Positions 15,260 through 23,272 of a stretch of 64,000 bases of DNA are shown here, piece by piece. The notes below the pieces were generated by a model. That model searched no databases. It was not told the DNA's origin and was given only the letters and a program-made list of their open reading frames with translations. The stretch is from positions 62,001 through 126,000 of the forward strand of contig NZ_FPAY01000009.1 of NCBI RefSeq assembly GCF_900116495.1, written 5' to 3'. Every line of letters begins with the position of its first letter. The first letter of the stretch is position 1. This DNA comes from Arthrobacter sp. ov118. Lineage in GTDB: Bacteria; Actinomycetota; Actinomycetes; Actinomycetales; Micrococcaceae. Position numbers and translations under genes: made by a program.

Positions 15260-16855
15260 GTGACTCGACGAAGAGGAATGTCCCTCGCAGGACAGTATCT
15301 GGTTCTGCAGTTGCTCATTGTCTTGGCCGTACTGGTTGGGGTGGTTGCAATCTCGCTGGCACAGTCAGCGGCTGCCTTCGAACGTATAGAGGGCCGCCGG
15401 GCGTTGTCCGCTGCCGAGGCCCTGGGCGGCAACCCCGCCGTCCGGGCATTGCTTCCCGCGGCCGAGCCGCGGGCCGGCTCGGCGCTGCCGTCGGTGGCAG
15501 AGTCGGTGAGAACGGTTTCCGGGTCATCGCGGGTGGTCCTCGCCAGGCTGGACCGCACCGTCGTGGCGTCGTCCGACCCCTCTTTGCTGGGCCGCCCGCT
15601 GGAGCTGGGGGAGAGCCGCGTCATGGAGGGCCGGGCGTGGACCGGCGTTGTGGACGGCTCCGGCACCGTACTGCTCTCCGCCCATGTTCCCGTACTGGAC
15701 GATTCCGGAAGTATGATCGGCATCGCGTCGATCGGCCGAAACTACCCCTCCGCCTGGGAACGGCTGGGGGAGGTCATTCCGAATCTGCTGACCTACCTCG
15801 GCGTTGCCAGCGTGCTCGGCGTGGCCGGGTCGCTGCTCCTCTCGCGCCGGGTCAAGCGGCAGACCCTCGGCATGGAGCCCACGGAAATTACCGGGCTCGT
15901 GGAAAACCGGGAGGCCATGCTGCACGGCTTGAAAGAAGGCGTGGTCGCACTGGACCCGCACGAACGCATCACCGTCGTGAACGAAAGCGCCCGGCGGTTG
16001 CTGGGGTTGGCGCCGGACTGCGTGGGCCGTCACATCGGCAGCCTGGCCATGGAACCGGCCCTGCGGGAAGTGCTCACCAGGGACCAGCCGGGCCCGGACC
16101 GGCTGGTGCTTGTTGGCGAGCGGCTGGTGGTCCTTAACCGGATGCCCATGCTGTCACACGGACGGAACATCGGCTCCGTGACCACTCTGCGGGACCGCAC
16201 AGAACTCGCCTCGCTCGAGCGGGAACTCGGGACCACGCGCACCACCACGGATACCCTCCGCGCCCAGGCCCACGAGTTCGCCAACCAGCTCCACACCATT
16301 TCGGGTCTGATCCAGATCGGTGAGTATGACGCCGTCGTGCAATTCGTCAACGGCACCACCCTTGACCGGACCCGGCTCAACGATGAAGTCACCAGCCGGA
16401 TCGAGGACCCTGCGGTGGCGGCGCTGCTCATCGCCAAATCCAGCCTCGCCGCTGAACGCGGCGTCGTTCTCCAGCTTGCCCCCGCCTCCCGGCTGGGCCG
16501 GGTAAGCGAGGACGTCTCCCGGGATCTGGCCACCGTCGTCGGCAATCTTGTGGACAACGCCCTGGACGCCGTCACCGGGACGCCGGAGCCCACGGTCGAC
16601 GTTCTGATCACCGACGGCGGCGACGGGCCGCTCGTCACGGTCCGGGACTCCGGTCCGGGGGTGCCCCCTGCGGACCTGGAGGCCGTTTTCCGCCAGGGCT
16701 TCACCACCAAGCGCCCAACCAGCGAGGGTGAGCGCGGCTACGGGCTGGCGCTTTCACGGGTCGTGTGCCAGCGCCGCGGCGGCCAGCTCACTGTGCACAA
16801 CGACGGCGGCGCCGTGTTCACGGCCAGGTTCGCCCAAAGGAAGGTTTACGCATGA
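15260..16855 (+). CDS. CitA/DcuS-type membrane sensor histidine kinase
   Basis: 531-aa kinase. A transmembrane segment (about 10-35, YLVLQLLIVLAVLVGVVAISL) precedes an extracytoplasmic sensor domain (about 36-175) with the TVVASSDPSLLGRPL motif typical of citrate/dicarboxylate sensors, a second transmembrane segment (about 180-200), a cytoplasmic PAS-like domain (about 212-320) and the kinase core. The phosphorylated histidine lies in RAQAHEFANQLHTISG (H338), followed by GNLVDNALDAV (N box) and DSGPGVPP (G1). The GTG at 15260 is chosen; an ATG at 15278 is a possible alternative. Divergence from tctCBA suggests it senses the transporter's substrate. It overlaps the response-regulator gene by 4 bases. 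Confidence 0.9.
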   Translation: MTRRRGMSLAGQYLVLQLLIVLAVLVGVVAISLAQSAAAFERIEGRRALSAAEALGGNPAVRALLPAAEPRAGSALPSVAESVRTVSGSSRVVLARLDRTVVASSDPSLLGRPLELGESRVMEGRAWTGVVDGSGTVLLSAHVPVLDDSGSMIGIASIGRNYPSAWERLGEVIPNLLTYLGVASVLGVAGSLLLSRRVKRQTLGMEPTEITGLVENREAMLHGLKEGVVALDPHERITVVNESARRLLGLAPDCVGRHIGSLAMEPALREVLTRDQPGPDRLVLVGERLVVLNRMPMLSHGRNIGSVTTLRDRTELASLERELGTTRTTTDTLRAQAHEFANQLHTISGLIQIGEYDAVVQFVNGTTLDRTRLNDEVTSRIEDPAVAALLIAKSSLAAERGVVLQLAPASRLGRVSEDVSRDLATVVGNLVDNALDAVTGTPEPTVDVLITDGGDGPLVTVRDSGPGVPPADLEAVFRQGFTTKRPTSEGERGYGLALSRVVCQRRGGQLTVHNDGGAVFTARFAQRKVYA

Positions 16856-17529
16856 TCACGGTCCTGATTGTCGATGACGACTTCATGGTCGCGAAGGTCC
16901 ACGCCGGGTTCATCCAGGCCACGCCCGGTTTCACGGTTGTCGGCGCTGCCCACACCGGTGCCGAGGCGATGCTGAAGACCCGGGAACTGCAGCCGGACCT
17001 GGTCCTCCTGGACATCCATCTGCCTGACGCGAATGGGCTCGAACTCATGGCGGCGCTGCGGGAGGAGGCCCCCGAACTCGATGTGTTCGTGATCAGCGCG
17101 GCACGGGAGGTGGAGACGGTGCGGCGGGCGCTTCGCGGAGGCATTGTCCATTACCTCATCAAGCCGTTCTCCCAGGGTGACCTGCAGGAGCGGCTGGAGC
17201 ACTACCGGAGCGCCTACCAGGGCTTGGACTCGATCAAGGAGGTGGCCGAACAATCCGACGTCAACCGGCTCTTTGGGGTGGAAAAGTCCGATAGCGTCCG
17301 GCCGCCGCTTCCGAAGGGCTGCAGCGCGGAAACCCTCAGCCTCGTGATCCGGGCGCTGCATTCGGCGGCGTCGAACCTGTCGGCCGCGGAGGTTGCCGAC
17401 CTGCTGGGAACCTCCCGCGTCAGCGCCCGCCGCTACCTCGAGTACCTGCACGACGAAGCGAAGGTGGAGGTTCGCCTCAAGTACGGCGCCGGACGGCCGG
17501 AACGCCGCTATGCCTTGAAGGCGCTCTGA
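16852..17529 (+). CDS. CitB/DcuR-type response regulator
   Basis: 225-aa two-domain regulator. The receiver domain (1-120) has the acidic pocket DDD (8-10), phospho-acceptor D54 in LVLLDIHLP, and the conserved Lys in YLIKPF. The C-terminal part (about 160-225) contains the helix-turn-helix ...SAAEVADLLGTSRVSARRYLEYL followed by a basic YGAGRPERRY segment, the pattern of CitB/DcuR/DctR regulators. Translationally coupled to the kinase (ATGA). Likely targets are the divergent tctCBA promoter and its own operon. Confidence 0.9.
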   Translation: MITVLIVDDDFMVAKVHAGFIQATPGFTVVGAAHTGAEAMLKTRELQPDLVLLDIHLPDANGLELMAALREEAPELDVFVISAAREVETVRRALRGGIVHYLIKPFSQGDLQERLEHYRSAYQGLDSIKEVAEQSDVNRLFGVEKSDSVRPPLPKGCSAETLSLVIRALHSAASNLSAAEVADLLGTSRVSARRYLEYLHDEAKVEVRLKYGAGRPERRYALKAL

Positions 17530-17574
17530 CGGCTGTTTCACGGCTCCGCCTCCGCGGTGCGGGATACTTGAATC

Positions 17575-18759
17575 ATGCAGCCGCGCAAGATCGTCCTCCT
17601 CGGGTCCACCGGTTCCATCGGCACACAGGCGATTGACGTCGTCGACGGCGCCCCGCACCTTTTTGAGATTGTGGCGCTCAGCGCCGGCGGCGGCAACCTC
17701 GAACTCCTGGCTCGGCAGGCCGTCCACACCCGCGCCCAGGCCATCGGCGTCGCCGCCGGAGACACCTCTGCGCTCCGGGACATGATCCAGGACGCCGCCC
17801 GCGAGGCGGGCCTGCTCGGGTACCGGCCAGAGCTTATCGCCGGCCCGGACGCGTCCACCCGGATCGCGGAAGTGAACGCCGACGTCGTCCTCAACGGCAT
17901 TACTGGCTCCATCGGGCTTGCGCCGACCCTGGCAGCCCTCAAAACCGGAGCCACGCTGGCCCTGGCCAACAAGGAGTCCCTGATTGTCGGCGGCTCGCTG
18001 GTCAAAGCCGCGGCCCGCGAAGGGCAGATCGTCCCTGTGGATTCGGAGCATTCGGCGATTGCCCAGTGCCTGCGCTCCGGGGCTGCCGCCGAGGTGGACC
18101 GGCTGATCCTTACGGCGTCCGGGGGCCCGTTCCGTGGCAAGACCCGGGACGAACTGCGCGACGTCTCGCCGCAGGACGCCCTGGCCCACCCCACGTGGGA
18201 CATGGGCCTCATGGTCACTACCAACTCCGCGAGCCTGGTCAACAAGGGGCTGGAGGTGATCGAGGCGCACCTGCTCTTCGACATCCCGCTGGAGAGGATC
18301 GACGTCGTGGTCCACCCGCAGTCAGTGGTGCACTCCATGGTCCAATTCGTCGACGGATCCACGATCGCCCAGGCCTCGCCGCCGGACATGCGCCTGCCCA
18401 TCGCTCTCGGCCTTGGCTGGCCGGAGCGTGTCCCCGGCTCGGCTAAAGCCTGCGACTGGAGCAAAGCCACCAGCTGGACTTTCGAACCGCTGGACGCCAC
18501 GGCGTTCCCCGCCGTCGGCCTGGCCAAGGATGCCGCCAGACAGGGCAGTACTTTCCCGGCCGTGTTCAACGCCGCGAACGAGGAAGCCGTGATGGCCTTC
18601 CATGCCGGGCGGATCCGGTTCACCGACATCGTCGATACCATCGAAGCCGTCCTCAGCGAACACTCAGGGTCCTCCGGGTTGACGGTGGAGTCAGTGCTGG
18701 ATGCTGAAAGATGGGCACGCGCCCGCACCCACGAACGTTTAGCCGTCAGAAGCGTCTAG
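17575..18759 (+). CDS. dxr: 1-deoxy-D-xylulose 5-phosphate reductoisomerase
   Basis: 394-aa NADPH-dependent enzyme of the MEP isoprenoid pathway, converting DXP to 2-C-methyl-D-erythritol 4-phosphate. The NADPH site IVLLGSTGSIGTQ is at the N-terminus; ALANKESLIVGG, PVDSEHSAIAQCL (metal-binding D and E), LTASGGPFRG and NSASLVNKGLEVIEAH (substrate and metal ligands) are all present, and the C-terminal helical domain is intact. A GATACT -10-like box at 17563-17568 lies 6 bases before the ATG with no SD, suggesting a leaderless mRNA. Another MEP-pathway gene, ispG, lies at 22106. Confidence 0.96.
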   Translation: MQPRKIVLLGSTGSIGTQAIDVVDGAPHLFEIVALSAGGGNLELLARQAVHTRAQAIGVAAGDTSALRDMIQDAAREAGLLGYRPELIAGPDASTRIAEVNADVVLNGITGSIGLAPTLAALKTGATLALANKESLIVGGSLVKAAAREGQIVPVDSEHSAIAQCLRSGAAAEVDRLILTASGGPFRGKTRDELRDVSPQDALAHPTWDMGLMVTTNSASLVNKGLEVIEAHLLFDIPLERIDVVVHPQSVVHSMVQFVDGSTIAQASPPDMRLPIALGLGWPERVPGSAKACDWSKATSWTFEPLDATAFPAVGLAKDAARQGSTFPAVFNAANEEAVMAFHAGRIRFTDIVDTIEAVLSEHSGSSGLTVESVLDAERWARARTHERLAVRSV

Positions 18760-18792
18760 TTTGCCAGTTTTCAGGAAGCAGCAGATCACAGC

Positions 18793-20124
18793 ATGAGCCC
18801 CGTCCTCCTCTTTATCCTCGGCGTCGTCTTCGTGGCGGTCGGCATAGCCGTGTCCATTGCCCTGCACGAAGTTGGGCACCTGGTGCCGGCCAAGCTGTTC
18901 AAAGTCCGCGTAACCAAGTACATGATCGGCTTTGGACCCACCGTCTGGTCCAGGAAGCGGGGCGAAACCGAATACGGCTTCAAGGCCATCCCGCTGGGCG
19001 GCTACGTGTCCATGATCGGGATGTATCCGCCGAACAGGGAAGACGGCTCCGTCCGCCCGTCGAGCACCGGCATGTTCCAGTCCCTGGCCTCCGATGCCCG
19101 CTCCCTGGCGCACGAGGAAGTCGGCCCGGGAGATGAAAAGCGGGTCTTCTACCGGCTGCCGGTCTGGAAGAAGATCATCATCATGCTCGGCGGTCCCGCC
19201 ATGAACCTGCTGATCGGCGTCGCGTTAACCGCGGTGCTGCTGATGGGATTCGGGGTCGCCAGCCAGACCACCACCATCGCCGATGTCTCAAAGTGCCAGG
19301 TCAAGGCCGGCGAGACCGTGGACCCCAATTCCGCGGACTGCAAGCTCACCCCTGCGGCGGCGGCCGGTCTCAAGCCGAATGACAAGATCACCTCCTTCGA
19401 CGGCAAGGCCGTCACCAGTTGGGACGAACTGACCGGCTGGATCCGCGCCTCGGCGGACAAGCAGGTCACCATCACCGTGGCGCGCGACGGCGCCACAGTC
19501 ACCACTGCCGTCACCCCGGTGCTCTCCTCCCGCCCGGTGGTGGGCGCCGATGGCCGGCAGGCCAAGAACGCCGACGGTTCGCTCCAGTACCAGGACGTCG
19601 GCTTCTTGGGCATCGGCGCCCAGACGGCACTTGTCCCGCAGCCGGCATCGTCCGTTTTGCCGATGGCGGGGGAGAACATCAAGCAGGTTGCCGGGGTGGT
19701 CGTGAACCTGCCTGCCCGCGTGGCCGGCGTCGCCAAGGCGGCTTTCAGCGAGGAACCCCGGGACCCCAACGGCCCCATCAGCGTGGTGGGTGTGGGCCGC
19801 GTGGCCGGCGAGGTCGCCGCCATGGAGGAAGTTCCGCTGCAGTCCCGCTTCGCCGCCTTGGTGGGCTTGCTGGCCGGACTGAACTTCGCCCTGGCCGTGT
19901 TCAACCTCATTCCGCTGTTGCCGCTCGACGGCGGCCACGTGGCCGGGGCGCTGTACGAGGGGGCCCGCCGCCAGGTCGCCAAGCTGTTCGGCCGCCCGGA
20001 TCCCGGCGCCTTCGACATCGCCAAGCTGCTCCCGGTGACCTATGTGGTGGCCGTGCTGCTGATGGGCATGGGAGCCCTGCTGATCTATGCGGACATCGTC
20101 AAACCGGTCAACCTCTTCGGGTAG
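18793..20124 (+). CDS. rseP: Site-2 intramembrane zinc protease (RseP/Rip1 family, M50)
   Basis: 443-aa membrane metalloprotease that cuts anti-sigma factors or other membrane substrates within the bilayer. Zinc ligands and catalytic Glu are in LHEVGH (H25, E26, H29) inside the first transmembrane helix; a PDZ domain lies at about 190-260 (LKPNDKITSFDGKAVTSWDEL), and the third zinc ligand is the Asp of NLIPLLPLDGGH near residue 380. Total length and three to four membrane segments fit the family. The dxr-rseP-ispG neighbourhood is conserved in actinobacteria; here a SatD block separates rseP from ispG. Confidence 0.95.
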   Translation: MSPVLLFILGVVFVAVGIAVSIALHEVGHLVPAKLFKVRVTKYMIGFGPTVWSRKRGETEYGFKAIPLGGYVSMIGMYPPNREDGSVRPSSTGMFQSLASDARSLAHEEVGPGDEKRVFYRLPVWKKIIIMLGGPAMNLLIGVALTAVLLMGFGVASQTTTIADVSKCQVKAGETVDPNSADCKLTPAAAAGLKPNDKITSFDGKAVTSWDELTGWIRASADKQVTITVARDGATVTTAVTPVLSSRPVVGADGRQAKNADGSLQYQDVGFLGIGAQTALVPQPASSVLPMAGENIKQVAGVVVNLPARVAGVAKAAFSEEPRDPNGPISVVGVGRVAGEVAAMEEVPLQSRFAALVGLLAGLNFALAVFNLIPLLPLDGGHVAGALYEGARRQVAKLFGRPDPGAFDIAKLLPVTYVVAVLLMGMGALLIYADIVKPVNLFG

Positions 20125-20180
20125 CGGGATCTGTGCTGGGAGCTGCGATCCGCGTCGGGGGACTGTTTCCAGACGGTTTC

Positions 20181-20273
20181 GGCTGATTCTTATTCATAAG
20201 CTTATTGCGGCTGATTTTTAACAATCAGTTGAAAGCGGTTGATTATCAAAGATCACCTTCTTATGCTGGGGCC
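20181..20273 (+). promoter_or_regulatory. Palindrome-rich promoter of the SatD-family gene
   Basis: Strikingly AT-rich for this genome. It contains four inverted repeats: CTTATTCATAAG (20189-20200), overlapping ATAAGCTTAT (20196-20205), CTGATT-N6-AATCAG (20211-20228) and TTGATTATCAA (20239-20249). A promoter fits: TTGATT (20239-20244), 17-bp spacer, TATGCT (20262-20267), then 6 bases to the ATG at 20274, i.e. a leaderless transcript, with the last palindrome covering the -35. Autoregulation by the downstream HTH-containing protein is plausible but inferred. Confidence 0.55.
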
Positions 20274-21122
20274 ATGTACGTTTTGACAATCGACCAACGC
20301 GGGAGCACGGGGGACGTTGACCGGGTCCCCGCCCTTTTGGCGGAACTGAGCACACTCTCCGCCGAGCTCCCCACCGCGGGCCATTTTGAGCGTTCGGTCG
20401 GCGACGAGATCCAGGGCGTCGTCGAAGGTGCCGGCGAGGTCGTGGAGATCGCACTGCATGCCCTCCGCAGCGGCCGCTGGTACGTCGGGATCGGCGTGGG
20501 GGAGGTGGACCTGCCGCTGCCCGCCAGCCCGCGGGAAGGCTCAGGTCCGGCCTTTGTGGCCGCCCGGGCCGCAGTGGACCGGGCCAAGGCCGCGGCCGCA
20601 CACGTCCCGCTCGCCGTGGCCGGCGGCGTCGGCCGGAAGGTTGCTACGGGACCGGCGCGCCGGAACGGAGGGGCCGCTACGGGATCGGACGGGCCGGACG
20701 GGCTCGACAGGCTGGAAGAGCTGGACAGGCTGGACGGGCTCGACAGGGTGGACAGGGCGCTTGCCTGCGCCAATGCGGAGGCGGTGCTGCGGCTGATTGG
20801 CCGGCTGGTCCTGGACCGCACGCCGGCCCAGTGGAAAGTGGTGGACATGCTGCGCTCGGTGCGGCACGGACAGCCCGGCACCCACGGAACCCAAAAAATT
20901 GCGGCGCAGAATCTCGGAATCACGGAGCAGTCGGTGAGCCGCGCGGTGCTGCGTTCCGGCTGGCAGGAAGAATGGGCCGCGAGGCCGGCGGCGGAAATGT
21001 TGCTGGCTCTCGCCGACAGCCTGATCGCGGGCACGGACGACGGCGGGCCTGCTCGCCACCCGGGCGAGGCAAAGCTCCGGCATCCGCAAGCCCGGGCCCG
21101 CACCACACAAGGAGACACGTGA
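20274..21122 (+). CDS. SatD-family protein
   Basis: 282-aa protein resembling the SatD family (a poorly characterised family named after a streptococcal acid-tolerance locus). The N-terminal part (1-130) has the family pattern YVLTIDQRGS...FERSVGDEIQGV and WYVGIGVGEVDLPLP; the C-terminal third (about 200-250) contains a helix-turn-helix-like segment, TQKIAAQNLGITEQSVSRAVLRSGW. The middle holds three 18-bp tandem copies coding an LDR-rich charged stretch (20700-20753). An upstream TTG at 20205 gives an unsupported extension; the ATG at 20274 is favoured by the promoter position. It overlaps the next gene by 4 bases (GTGA). Function is unknown; DNA or nucleotide binding is suspected. Confidence 0.75.
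   Translation: MYVLTIDQRGSTGDVDRVPALLAELSTLSAELPTAGHFERSVGDEIQGVVEGAGEVVEIALHALRSGRWYVGIGVGEVDLPLPASPREGSGPAFVAARAAVDRAKAAAAHVPLAVAGGVGRKVATGPARRNGGAATGSDGPDGLDRLEELDRLDGLDRVDRALACANAEAVLRLIGRLVLDRTPAQWKVVDMLRSVRHGQPGTHGTQKIAAQNLGITEQSVSRAVLRSGWQEEWAARPAAEMLLALADSLIAGTDDGGPARHPGEAKLRHPQARARTTQGDT
20700..20753 (+). repeat. Three imperfect 18-bp tandem copies within the SatD-family gene
   Basis: Units 20700-20717, 20718-20735 and 20736-20753 encode GLDRLE, ELDRLD and GLDRVD. The unit is six codons, so copy-number changes keep the frame; the segment lies in a charged linker between the N-terminal domain and the HTH-like part. Confidence 0.85.
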
Positions 21123-21703
21123 ACGCCCTCTGGATCACGCTGGCACTGCTCACCGCCGGCTTTGTCGGCTGGCCGGTCACTTCCCTGGTGTTCCGACTCG
21201 CCCGAACAATTGACGACCGGACGCTTGACGGCCAGTCGACCGGCGGCAGCGCCGGCGTCCCCGGCCCTGATGCCGGCGCGGCTGAAGACCCTTCCGCCGA
21301 CTCCACCACGGATCCGGAAATCCCCGCGGCAGCGGAAGCTTCCCCAGGCGCGGCCGCGCAGGGCACTGGCGATGCAACACAAGACCATGCAACACAAGAC
21401 CGTGCAACCCAGGACCAGACCGCCGACGCCAACCAGGACCCGGCCGCCGACTCCGTCAGCAGCGCGCGAATACTCCGGGGCGGCGCCATCATCGGAGTCC
21501 TGGAGCGGTTCGCCGTCTGCCTGGCGATCCTCGCCGGGCAGCCCGTTGCCATCGCCTACGTCGTGGCCATCAAGGGCTTGGGCCGCTTCGCGGAGTTGAA
21601 GGGCACCCCGGTCGCCGCCGAGCGGTTCATCATCGGAACCCTCACCTCCATGCTCTGGGCAGCCGGCGTCGCCGCACTCACCAAGGTCCTGGTTTTCGGC
21701 TGA
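21119..21703 (+). CDS. Small membrane protein coupled to the SatD-family gene
   Basis: 194 aa. One N-terminal transmembrane helix (ALWITLALLTAGFVGWPVTSLVF, about 3-25), a long hydrophilic acidic Ala/Asp/Gln/Thr-rich linker (about 35-118) containing the ATQDx repeat, then two hydrophobic segments (VLERFAVCLAILAGQPVAIAYVVAI and FIIGTLTSMLWAAGVAALTKVLVF). The linker is low complexity, whereas the last 75 residues look conserved. The GTG start at 21119 overlaps the SatD stop (GTGA), so the two proteins are probably made together and may interact at the membrane. No function is known to me. Confidence 0.75.
   Translation: MNALWITLALLTAGFVGWPVTSLVFRLARTIDDRTLDGQSTGGSAGVPGPDAGAAEDPSADSTTDPEIPAAAEASPGAAAQGTGDATQDHATQDRATQDQTADANQDPAADSVSSARILRGGAIIGVLERFAVCLAILAGQPVAIAYVVAIKGLGRFAELKGTPVAAERFIIGTLTSMLWAAGVAALTKVLVFG
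21374..21418 (+). repeat. Three 15-bp tandem copies in the SatD-partner linker
   Basis: GCAACACAAGACCAT, GCAACACAAGACCGT and GCAACCCAGGACCAG (21374, 21389, 21404) encode ATQDH, ATQDR and ATQDQ in the acidic linker. The unit is five codons. Confidence 0.9.
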
Positions 21704-21771
21704 CAGTGTGCTGAGAGGTTGTGCCGGGGCGCTGGATGGGAACCGGGCAAACAGGGCGATAGTGTATCCGT

Positions 21772-22065
21772 ATGACTGTTTTTGCTGTGGAGTACGTGTA
21801 CGACGCCGAATCTTCCGAGATCCGCGATGCCAGCCGCCCGGCGCACCGCGAATGGACGGCGGAACTTGCCCGCGAGGGAGCCCTGCTCGCAAGCGGCCCC
21901 TACGGGGACGGTGCGGGCGCGCTGCTCATCCTGAAGGCGGCCGACGAAGCCGCCCTGAACGACATCCTGCGGCAGGACCCGTTCGCGGCCGCCGGGGCCA
22001 TCTCGGGCACGCGTACCACCGAGTGGGCGCCCGTGACGGGTCTCTTGGCCCCGCACGCCGCCTAG
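21772..22065 (+). CDS. YciI-family protein
   Basis: 97-aa ferredoxin-like-fold protein of the YciI/YCII group: VEYVYDAESSEIRDASRPAHREWTAELAREGALLASGPYGDGAGALLILKA carries the family His (in RPAHREW) and the SGP(Y/F) motif, followed by the DDPFAAAG-like segment RQDPFAAAGAI. Usually a small stand-alone protein of uncertain catalytic role. TAGTGT at 21760-21765 lies 6 bases before the ATG and no SD is present, suggesting a leaderless transcript. Confidence 0.88.
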   Translation: MTVFAVEYVYDAESSEIRDASRPAHREWTAELAREGALLASGPYGDGAGALLILKAADEAALNDILRQDPFAAAGAISGTRTTEWAPVTGLLAPHAA

Positions 22066-22105
22066 CCCTTCCCGCCCGTACCTTCGATACCACAAGGGAG
22101 TCCAC

Positions 22106-23272
22106 GTGACCTCGGTCAGCCTGGGAATGCCGTCAGCACCGCCCCCCGTCCTTGCCCCCCGCCGGAAGACGCGCCAGATCAAGGTGGGGTCGGTGGGAGT
22201 CGGCTCCGATTCGCCCATCAGCGTCCAGTCCATGACCACGACGCCGACGACCGACATCAACGCCACCCTGCAGCAGATCGCGGAGCTCACTGCCTCCGGC
22301 TGCGACATTGTGCGCGTCGCCTGCCCCTCTGCCGACGACGCCGAGGCGCTGCCGATCATCGCCAAGAAGTCCCAGATTCCAGTGATCGCGGACATCCATT
22401 TCCAGCCGAAGTACGTCTTCGCCGCGATCGAAGCCGGCTGCGCCGCCGTCCGCGTGAACCCGGGCAACATCCGCAAATTCGATGACCAGGTGAAGGAAAT
22501 CGCCCGCGCCGCCAAGGACCACGGCACCTCGATCCGGATCGGCGTCAACGCCGGCTCCCTGGAACCCGGCATCCTGAAGAAGTATGGCAAGGCGACCCCG
22601 GAAGCCCTCGTGGAATCCGCCGTCTGGGAGGCCTCGCTCTTTGAGGAGCACGGCTTCCACGACTTCAAGATCTCGGTCAAACATAATGACCCTGTGGTCA
22701 TGGTCGCCGCCTACGAGATGCTGGCCGAAAAGGGCGACTGGCCGCTCCACCTCGGCGTGACCGAGGCCGGACCGGCGTTCCAGGGCACCATCAAGTCCGC
22801 GACCGCCTTCGGGGCCCTGCTCTCGCGCGGGATCGGCGACACGATCCGGGTGTCCCTGTCGGCCCCGCCGGTCGAGGAAATCAAGGTGGGCAACCAGATC
22901 CTGCAGTCGCTGAACCTGCGGCCCCGCAAGCTGGAAATTGTCTCTTGCCCGTCCTGCGGGCGGGCCCAGGTGGATGTTTACACGCTCGCGGAGCAGGTCA
23001 CCGCCGGCCTGGAGGGCATGGAGATCCCGCTGCGCGTGGCCGTCATGGGTTGCGTCGTCAACGGGCCGGGGGAGGCCCGCGAGGCCGACCTCGGTGTCGC
23101 CTCGGGCAACGGCAAGGGCCAGATCTTCGTGAAGGGCGAGGTCATCAAGACCGTACCCGAGGACCAGATAGTTGAGACACTGATCGAAGAAGCCATGCGT
23201 ATCGCGGAAGAGATGGGGGACGCCGATGGCGAAGATGCTGTCAAGGGTAGCCCCGTGGTTAGCGTCTCGTAG
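22106..23272 (+). CDS. ispG: 4-hydroxy-3-methylbut-2-en-1-yl diphosphate synthase (IspG/GcpE)
   Basis: 388-aa iron-sulfur enzyme of the MEP pathway converting MEcPP to HMBPP. The TIM-barrel N-terminal domain has SVQSMTTTPTTD, VIADIHFQPKYVF and VRVNPGNIRK; the C-terminal domain carries the [4Fe-4S] ligands C281 and C284 (SCPSCGR) and C316 with the conserved Glu E323 (GCVVNGPGE). The GTG at 22106 has the strong SD AAGGGAG seven bases upstream. The C-terminal 25 residues are acidic and variable, and their coding sequence overlaps the next gene by 47 bases. Confidence 0.96.
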   Translation: MTSVSLGMPSAPPPVLAPRRKTRQIKVGSVGVGSDSPISVQSMTTTPTTDINATLQQIAELTASGCDIVRVACPSADDAEALPIIAKKSQIPVIADIHFQPKYVFAAIEAGCAAVRVNPGNIRKFDDQVKEIARAAKDHGTSIRIGVNAGSLEPGILKKYGKATPEALVESAVWEASLFEEHGFHDFKISVKHNDPVVMVAAYEMLAEKGDWPLHLGVTEAGPAFQGTIKSATAFGALLSRGIGDTIRVSLSAPPVEEIKVGNQILQSLNLRPRKLEIVSCPSCGRAQVDVYTLAEQVTAGLEGMEIPLRVAVMGCVVNGPGEAREADLGVASGNGKGQIFVKGEVIKTVPEDQIVETLIEEAMRIAEEMGDADGEDAVKGSPVVSVS

